DNA of 64,000 nucleotides from the NCBI GenBank assembly GCA_032690845.1, contig CM064434.1, positions 30,339,069 to 30,403,068 on the forward strand. Reading direction: 5' to 3'. Shown here one piece after another: positions 56,654 through 64,000 of the stretch. Position numbers and translations under genes: made by a program. This DNA comes from Eleusine coracana subsp. coracana. Lineage: Eukaryota > Streptophyta > Magnoliopsida > Poales > Poaceae. The notes under the pieces are model-generated. The model worked only from the letters and a program-made list of their open reading frames with translations. It ran no database searches and was not told the origin of the DNA. The number at the start of each line of letters is the position of its first letter. Positions within the stretch are counted from its first letter, which is position 1.

Positions 56654-59600
56654 TGTGACAACCCTACTCCGAAAAGTAGAGTATGTCGCACAGGATCGTC
56701 TCGGGAGATGGTTAACGAAGTAACCATACACAGCATTCACACATGAACATTCATCATTTACAACATTACATCACTAAAGTGCATAACATTACAAGTTCAG
56801 GGCCGTCCAACAATACGGCGCCCAAGTTACTAGGTTTACCAATTCCCATATTAAAGGTATGCACTTGGTACAGTTCAATACTTGTTCGCGGAGTTGCAAC
56901 GATAGGTGATCCATTTTTATCGAGTTCATCAACCCCTCGAACCATAGTTGAATCTCTAACCTACCGTTGACTCCACTAGTTTAAGCATAGCATTTGCTAA
57001 CGGAAGGGCTTACTAACATACTAATCATGGGTCATTGCGGGAGTATGCAAGTGTGTTGCATCCAAGTCCTACACTTAATGCACAATACAATATTCCTAAC
57101 TTGTGATAAAGAAAAGGACTCGAGTGATAAAATGGGTTATGCTCTGGGGCTTGCCTTGGGTGTGATCGTAGTTAGCGTCGTCACCAAAGTGCACTTCAGC
57201 TCCTTGCTGGTCCGGTGTGATATCCTCGGTCTCGATCCCTATATGGAATGGATATGCATTAATGCCAAGGAATGCACGAGGTTTCATGGAGTTTTCTTGA
57301 TTAAAGATGGAATGCATGGCATGGCAGTTCATGGCACTTCCTCAGCAAATAAACATTAGTGCCTACTCATTTATTTATGAATGTGTGTACACCTAAGTAT
57401 GATATGGTAGCTACTGAATTTTTGAAGGGATAAACTTCTAGCTACAAAAATGCAATTTCTTAATCATCACACTCTTAGTGTAAGTCTACTTTAACATGAG
57501 CATGGCCTAAATGTTGATTAATTGACACCATGGTGGATGATGACATGACAATGAGGGTGAAATTTCAGAAAGTTCCTTTTTGAGCCACTTAGCTAAAGTG
57601 ACCATATGTAAATTAAAACTATACCGAAAATGGCCCTTTAATTTGCATTACTAGTTCTAGTTCATATAATTAGTCAAGAACCAAAGCATATAGCTGCACA
57701 ATGAGACATCCTACTATACTGTGAAGATGAGTTATTTTCCATGGATTTCCAGAAATTAGTTGATTCTTACTTTCCTTAAATACACACATGAAGTAATATT
57801 TATATGAAGAATTTCTTAGTTACTTAACACTTGATCAATTTCGACAGGGAATTTATACCTAGGTAGCTTCAAATTTTTCATGAGATTTTACACAAGTGTA
57901 CAAGTGCATAAAGAACAGGAGTGCCAAATTTCATGAATAAATTCCCCGCCAATGATTTATATAAATTCAATTACTGAAAATGAGGATTATGCAATAATAT
58001 TGAAAATATGCATAAAAATGGAAATGTTCTTTTGCAGAAAGTTTAGATATGCCATGAACTGCTTACTGAGCAAATTTCATGAATTTACCATTTACACATA
58101 ATTACTTATGAATTTATTAAGCAAATTAGGGATGTGACTTTGATGGATTAAATAAATTAATTTACTGAATAACCTTGGACTTGATCCTGTTTTTCTGGTA
58201 GAGCAAGATTTTAGGAGTCTAACAAAATTAATTTCACATTTTTAGGCCTTTTATTTCTCGAGTTATTGAATTTTCAAGTTTAATCGAAGTTCACCCTTAT
58301 TTACAAATCTGCCACTGGGTTCAAATCCTTCAAACGCGCGCGCGCGGCGGCCGGCGACGGAGAGCTCGGCCCAGCAGCCGATCGGTGGCACGGCCGGGGC
58401 TCGCGCGCGACTCGGAGAGTCTCCATGCCGAGGGGAGCTCGTGGAGGGGGTCAAAGGGAGATGTGGCTCACCGGAGAGCGCCGGCGACGACGCGCGGCGG
58501 CAGAGGCAGCTCCGGCGAGGTCCACGCGACGGTGCCACAGAAGAGGGAGGCCAGGGTTCGGTCGACGAGCGTCGCGGTGGTCCGGGGACGGCCGACATCG
58601 AGGAACTCGTCGAGGGGGAAGACCGGAGGGGGGTTCTCGTCGGCGAGGGTGTCGGGTCCCGGCGGCGGTGGCTCGGGCTTCGCGAATTCCGGTGAGCACG
58701 CTACACGAGGGAGGAAGCGGGTTAGAGGGGAGTGAGGTGATGACCTTGCGCGTCAATTTGCAAAGGAAGGAGGGAGTGGGAGGCCACCTAGTCGGAGCTG
58801 GACACGGCGGCGGTCATGGCGGGGAAGAACAGAGCACTGGCATGGTTTTCGCCGGGGAGAGGGAGGAGAAGAGGGTGCCGGCGCTCGGGGGCTGATCTGG
58901 AGTGTGGGAGAACTGGTTGCAAGCTGAGAGAGAGTGAGAGGGATGAGTCTGGGTGCTGCTGCTTCTTTTTGACCCGGCCGGCGGAGGAGAGAACCGAGGG
59001 TGGGGGCAGAGAGGGAGAGAAGGTCGCGCTGTCGGCAGGGGAGTGGCTGCCGGCGGTGGGCGACTTCAATTTCCGGCTGGTGGCACAGGGCAGCAAGTTG
59101 GCAGTGCAGTGGCCGGAGTGGGGTGACAGGATTGCGGCAGTGGCGACCGTACGGGGCGCGTCGGTGTCGGGCGGAGACTGGCCGGAGCGAGAGGGAGAGA
59201 GAAGGGGCGGTTGACTCGGCTTGACTTAGAACTTGGACTCGGGTTTGGTAAAGTTCGACACGTTCCCGTGCTCCAAATTGGACACAAATTTTTGTGTGGG
59301 TTCAGTGAAACGTGTGCTCCAACTGTTCTTTTGGGTGCACCTGCTAGTTTTGCTTTGATAAATTAGGAAAATTCCAAACCCGAAATACACTCTTATGACT
59401 TTAGGGGAATTTTTATGGGTATTAAATGGTTACCAAAAATTCTGGAAAAATTCTCAAAATTATATTTTTTTATGGCTATTCAGAATATTCAAAAATATTG
59501 GAGCACTTCCATGGGTTTTGGTAATGTTTGTGAATGACCCCTTTTTTTTGAATATTATGGGCTTAATTAAGTAGGTTTCTTCTTTTTATTCTTTGGCACC

Positions 59601-59677
59601 TGGATTGATTATACTTTTGCTTATCCCTAATTGATGTTAGGTTTTATTAACCTCCTTTTGTGACATGGGATGTCACA
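56654..59677 (-). repeat. Tekay2 3' LTR (3024 bp)
   Basis: TGTGACA...TGTCACA. Same family as 4648-8605 but lacks the segment equivalent to about 4800-5660, the join lying near 56800. Its GC-rich block (58330-59215) has neither the long G-run nor the GA microsatellite of Tekay1. Confidence 0.9.
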
Positions 59678-59748
59678 GCACACCCCCTTTAAGGGAATCT
59701 CGTCCCGAGATTTGCAAAAGAACGAGCAAGAGGGAGGGGTGCGGATGG

Positions 59749-61889
59749 TTACCGGTTTTGGGAGGCCAAAAATTCTGGAAAGTTGGCTTTCAGAAACTCC
59801 TCTTGTTCCCATGTGGCTTCCTCTTCAGTATGGTTACTCCATTGCACTTTGTAGAAGGTGATAGTGCGGCTGTGAGTCACCCGGTCCTTTTGGTCGAGGA
59901 TGCGAACGGGATATTCGGGGTAGGAGAGATCTTCTTCCAATTGCTCGGTGTCGGAGATAACCACGTCGATCGGGGGCTTCAAACATCTCTTGAGTTGGGA
60001 GACATGGAAGACGTTGTGCACCGCTCAAGATTTTCTGGTAGTTGCAACCGATAAGCAACGACGCTATGCTTTTCCGTGATCGGAAAAGGTCCGATATAGC
60101 GGGGTGCTAATTTCCCTTTGATTCCGAAACGAGATACACCTTTGTTGGGAGATACCCGAAGATAGACATGATCTCCCTTTTCGAACTCCAATGGGCGTCT
60201 CCTTTTATTAGAGTAACTTATTTGGCGGGATTGTGCGGCCTCCATGTTCGCTTGGATTTGTCGCACCTTCTCTTCGGCATGCGTGACCAGATCGGGACCG
60301 AAAGTAATCCTTTCTCCCGACTCTGACCAATTTAGCGGGGTTCGACACAAGTGACCATACAAAGCTTCAAATGGCGACATTCCCAAACTTTCTTGATAAC
60401 TATTGTTGTAGGAGAATTCAGCGAACGGGAGGCAAGATTCCCAATTTCCACGATTGTCTAGCACACAAGCTTTTAATAAATCTTCCAAATATTGATTTAG
60501 TCTCTCGGTTTGTCCATCGGTTTGTGGATGATAAGCGGAACTGCGGATGAGAGTGGTGCCAAGACAGGCGTGCAATTGCTCCCAAAAACGAGCAATAAAT
60601 TGGGGGCCTCGATCGGAGATGATCATCTTGAGCACACCGTGCGAGCATAGAATCCGCACAATGTAGAGCTCGGCATATTGCTTAGTAGAGTAGGTTGTAT
60701 GGACGGGGATAAAATGAGCAGATTTAGTCAACTTATCCACAATAACCCATATGGAATCGTGCTTCTTGGGTGTGAGGGGTAGTCCAACGATGAAGTCCAT
60801 AGCAATCTCTTCCAATTTCCATGCGGGGATTTTTAATGGGTGTAAAAGACCGGCTGTTCTCAAATGATCGGCCTTCACACATTGACAAGTGTCACATTCG
60901 GAGACATAACGAGCAACCTCTGGTTTCATGCGTGACCACCAAAACTTTTCCCTCAGCCCACGATACATCTTGTTGCTACCAGGGTGTATGGAGTATTTGG
61001 ACAAGTGGGCCTCATCCAAAATCTTCTTTCTTAACTCCTCATTCTTCGGAACAACAAGGCGATTGTTGAACCAAAGTACTCCATCTTCGTCTTGTCGGAA
61101 ACATGTAGCTTCTTCTTTTCCGATTTTTTGGCGGATATACTCCATTCCTTTGTCTTGCTTCTGTGCTTCCACGATTTCTTCCTGAAGCGTAGGAATGAGA
61201 GCCAAATTATATAAGGATCCGTGTAGAATGACACGAAGACTTGGTTCGCTCAGATCTGAGATCGGGCGAGCTTCCATAGAGCAAACAATCGCGTGATTGC
61301 ATTGGTCCCTTCGACTCAAGGCATCGGCAACCACGTTTGCTTTTCCGGGGTGATAATGAATTTCCAATTCATAATCCTTGATCAGTTCCAACCATCTATG
61401 TTGCTGCATATTCAGTTCTTGTTGAGTGAAGATATATTTGAGACTTTTGTGGTCGGTGTAGAGGTTGACAAGATTATCGAGTAGGTAGTGGCGCCAAGTT
61501 TTTAAGGCTAGAACCACGGAGGCCAATTCTAAGTCATGAGTGGGATAATTTTTCTCGTGCTTCCGGAGCTGTGGTGAGGCATAGGCAATGACACGACCTT
61601 CCTGCATAAGCACACAACCCAATCCGGTGTCGGAGGCATCGCAATAAACATCGAATGGTTTGGTGATATCGGGTTGAGCTAAAACCAGAGCGGTTGTCAG
61701 ATGCTTTTTGAGTGACTGAAAAGCTTCTTCACATGCACCACTCCACTTGAACTTAGAATCCTTTTCCAGCAGCTTGGTCATAGGCTTGGCAATACTTGAG
61801 AAGTTGGGAATGAATTTCCGGTAATAACCGACAAGACCAAGGAAACTGCGAATTTGTCTGACCGATTTTGGAGCCTTCCAATTCAGCAC
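59749..61889 (-). pseudogene. Tekay2 pol: RNase H, integrase, chromodomain (one frameshift)
   Basis: Minus-strand frame 61889-59979 is open from the RT connection ([20 protein letters not shown]) through RNase H ([30 protein letters not shown]) and integrase (CDTCQCVKADH zinc; AMDFIVGLPLTP; MIISDRGPQFIARF; YHPQTDGQTERLNQY with catalytic D, D, E intact). A one-base loss near 60022 shifts frame, and the chromodomain continues in another frame (60021-59749: YKVQWSNHTEEEATWEQEEF). Apart from this and the upstream TGA the domain set is complete, suggesting recent insertion. Confidence 0.9.
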
Positions 61890-61898
61890 ATCCTCTAC

Positions 61899-63440
61899 TC
61901 ATCTAGGGTCCACGGCTACTCCTTCTGCTGAGATGATGTGGCCCAAGAATGGAACTTGCTTTAGCCAAAATTCACATTTACTAAATTTGGCGTAAAGTTG
62001 GTGATCTCGGAGTCGTTGTAGAACAATGCGAAGGTGTTCGGCATGTTCTTCTTCGGACTTAGAGTAGATCAGAATATCATCGATGAATACCACTATGAAC
62101 TTATCCAATTCGGGCATGAATACGGAATTCATCAAATACATGAAATGGGCTGGAGCATTGGTGAGACCGAAAGACATAACGAGATATTCGAAAAGACCAT
62201 ATTGGATGGAGAATGCTGTTTTTGGAATATCTTCGGCTCGGATTTTTATTTGATGGTAACCGGATTGGAGAGCAATCTTGGAGAAGACTTTAGCACCCGC
62301 TAGCTGCTCAAATAGGATATCGATTCGAGGTAGAGGGTACTTGTTCTTGATGGTTACCGCGTTTAACGGTCTATAGTCAACACATAGGCGTAGGGTCTTG
62401 TCCTTCTTCTTCACAAAGAGAGCGGGACAACCCCAGGGAGATGAACTTGGTCGGATATAGCCCTTGTCCATGAGCTCTTGTAACTGATCTTTCAACTCCG
62501 CTAATTCATTAGGAGCCATTTTGTACGGCCTACGAGCGATAGGCGCCGCACCGGGTACGAGTTCAATCTTAAACTCAACATCCCTGTCCGGAGGCATGCC
62601 TGGCAAATCGTCTGGAAAGACGTCGGCCACTGGAATGTGTGCTAGCTCCTTCCCTTCCACGTGACATACTTGAGAGGTGGACGACTTGAGATACGGCAAT
62701 CGGAGAATAGAAGGGCCGTGTAATGGTGAGTTCAAATGGACTTCTCGGTCCTCAAGGTGCAATACAGCTTTGTGACTAGTCATCCATTTCATACCGAGAA
62801 TTATATCGATGCTTTGGCCATTTAAGATGATTAGGGAAGTGGGATATATGTTGTTGGCTAGCTTAAGTGGCACTTTCCTTAACTCGAGATGAGCCCTTAT
62901 TTTTCCACCGGGAGACGTAATAACGTACGGGGTTCCCATAGTGGTGGGGGAAATTTTCAGATGATTTGCACACGCTTGACTAATGAAATCATGCGTTGCT
63001 CCTGAATCAAAAAGAACCATGGCAGCATGTTGGTTGATCGAGAACGTACCCGCGAGAACGGGTTCTCCAGCTTGGGTCTCTTCGACCGTGGTATAGTTGA
63101 CTCGGCCATTCTTGGGAGTGGGGGTAGACGACTGAGGACCACTCCCATTGCTGCCATTATTGTTGTTGCCACTGTTGTGGTTGATGTTGTGGTTCCCAGA
63201 AGTGTTGAAGTTGTTGTTGTTGCTCGGGTTGCGCTTCGGAAACCGACATTCTTTAGCAAAGTGACCGGTGCGGCCACAATTGTAGCATGGTTGTGAGGAG
63301 TTGGTCTTCGCCACTTGGTTGTTCTGCTGCGGTGGGCGAGAGCCAGAGGATTGCTGCTGGTTCCCACCATGGAATCGAGAGTGCTGCTGCGAGAACGACG
63401 GGCGAGGTCCTCCTCCCGATGGTACCGCAGCCCGAAACTT
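61899..63440 (-). pseudogene. Tekay2 gag zinc knuckle, protease and reverse transcriptase
   Basis: An open frame (63314-61899) carries the CCHC knuckle [14 protein letters not shown], an Asn-rich linker, protease ([14 protein letters not shown]) and RT ([32 protein letters not shown]). It ends at TGA 61905-61903, where Tekay1 has AGC AAA, so RT is cut from RNase H by a premature stop. The frame upstream of 63314 is open to a TAG at about 63441, where gag is interrupted. Confidence 0.9.
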
Positions 63441-64000
63441 CTATCCGGTCGGGGAGGTGATTGCTAGCTTGTACTTGGGCGGTGCGGAGCCGGATGAACT
63501 CCCCATAGCACGTTTCCTCTTCTTGTCCTCTTGATTGGCACGGATGGCGTCTTCTTGCACAATGGCGGCACTCATCAAGTCATTGAATGTGCCGGCGGTG
63601 ACTTGCGCCAATCGGTCTTGTAGCTTCGGGGTAAGTCCCAAACGAAAGCAGTCTTTCTTTTTCTCGTCCGTATCGGCATGATACGATGCATACTGGGACA
63701 AGTAGTTGAACCTTCGCGCATACTCTTGCACGGTTCGGAGCCTTGCTTCAAGTTGAGGAATTCCTGCAACTTGCGCTTCATGAGTCCAACGGGTATGTGG
63801 TGTGCACGGAAAGCAGTGCAGAACTCTGCCCAAGTAACTTGGTGACCCGCGGCGGAGAGCGGTGGTGAAGCTGGCCCACCAAGCACTTGCGGAACCACGG
63901 AGCTGCTGCGCGGCGAAGAGGGGCTTCTGCTGCTCGGTGCAGTGGAGGAGTGCGAACTTCGACTCTAACGTGCAAATGAAGTTGTCCGCTTCCAGAGGAT
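63441..64000 (-). pseudogene. Tekay2 gag, partial
   Basis: Minus-strand text includes the retrotransposon gag core (RTVQEYARRFNYLSQYASYH; LTPKLQDRLAQVTAGTF) and AIRANQEDKKRKRAMGSSSG. Frame changes near 63790-63830 split it from the N-terminal part (HCTEQQKPLFAAQQLRGSAS). A TAG at 63443-63441 interrupts the end. Gag assembles the particle. The start codon lies right of the window. Confidence 0.8.

Larger units (their letters stand above)
56654..64000 (-). mobile_element. Tekay2: Tekay-lineage chromovirus, right end outside window
   Basis: 3' LTR 56654-59677, then polypurine tract, integrase with chromodomain, RNase H, RT, protease and gag, running off the right edge. Left flank bases 56649-56653 (ACTTT) should recur at the far end. 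Nucleotide and protein similarity to Tekay1 is very high, but reading frames are less damaged here. Confidence 0.92.

Overview
The window reads as repeat-dense nuclear DNA of a grass, most likely Oryza or a close relative. I infer this from the repeat families: RIRE2/Tat-like, Athila and Tekay (chromovirus) gypsy elements, a SIRE-type copia end, CACTA, hAT and Tourist elements, and an endogenous pararetrovirus resembling the rice-tungro-bacilliform-like (eRTBVL, Orendovirus) group. I saw no convincing single-copy host gene. Almost everything is transposon or integrated virus, and most coding regions are broken.

Layout, left to right. Bases 1-39660 form a Russian-doll nest. The outermost layer, Tat2, shows from 22397 to about 39660. 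An Athila element (14462-22396) is inserted in it. A second Tat element, Tat1 (1-14461), is inserted in the Athila 5' LTR. A Tekay chromovirus (4648-13953, minus strand, 5-bp target duplication ATATC) sits in the Tat1 3' LTR. Tat1 carries an antisense, multi-exon extra gene (1258-3984). The Athila has lost its protease and carries five near-identical tandem copies of a 725-bp RT/RNase H segment (16208-19807).

Inside the 3' part of Tat2, at a TA microsatellite, lies a pararetroviral array (27405-37692). It holds one complete genome flanked by terminal redundancy, so the circular unit measures 8029 bp. In order it has: leader with short ORFs, initiator-Met-tRNA primer site, an ORF1 without an AUG at its start, a movement protein, a CP-PR-RT-RNase H polyprotein, and an ATGA-coupled ORF with a viroplasmin-like domain. 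About 600 bp of Tat2 plus the TA repeat occurs on both sides of the array.

Bases 39661-41390 hold unclassified LTR-like DNA and the 3' end of a SIRE copia element. Bases 41893-44239 are a non-autonomous CACTA (TSD ACC) containing a hAT (42349-43545, 8-bp TSD). Bases 45476-56490 hold CACTA material: a left end with GTTGC subterminal repeats, a minus-strand TNPA-like (Ptta/En-Spm) gene with good splice sites (47570-51124), and a plus-strand TNPD (Transposase_21) pseudogene (52809-56072). A LINE split by a 515-bp CACTA MITE and a Tourist MITE lie in TNPA introns. Bases 56654-64000 are a second, younger-looking Tekay element (minus strand) that runs off the right edge.

These elements do not act as a pathway. 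The window records successive insertions and decay, and the pararetroviral locus and the 725-bp array are its most unusual parts.
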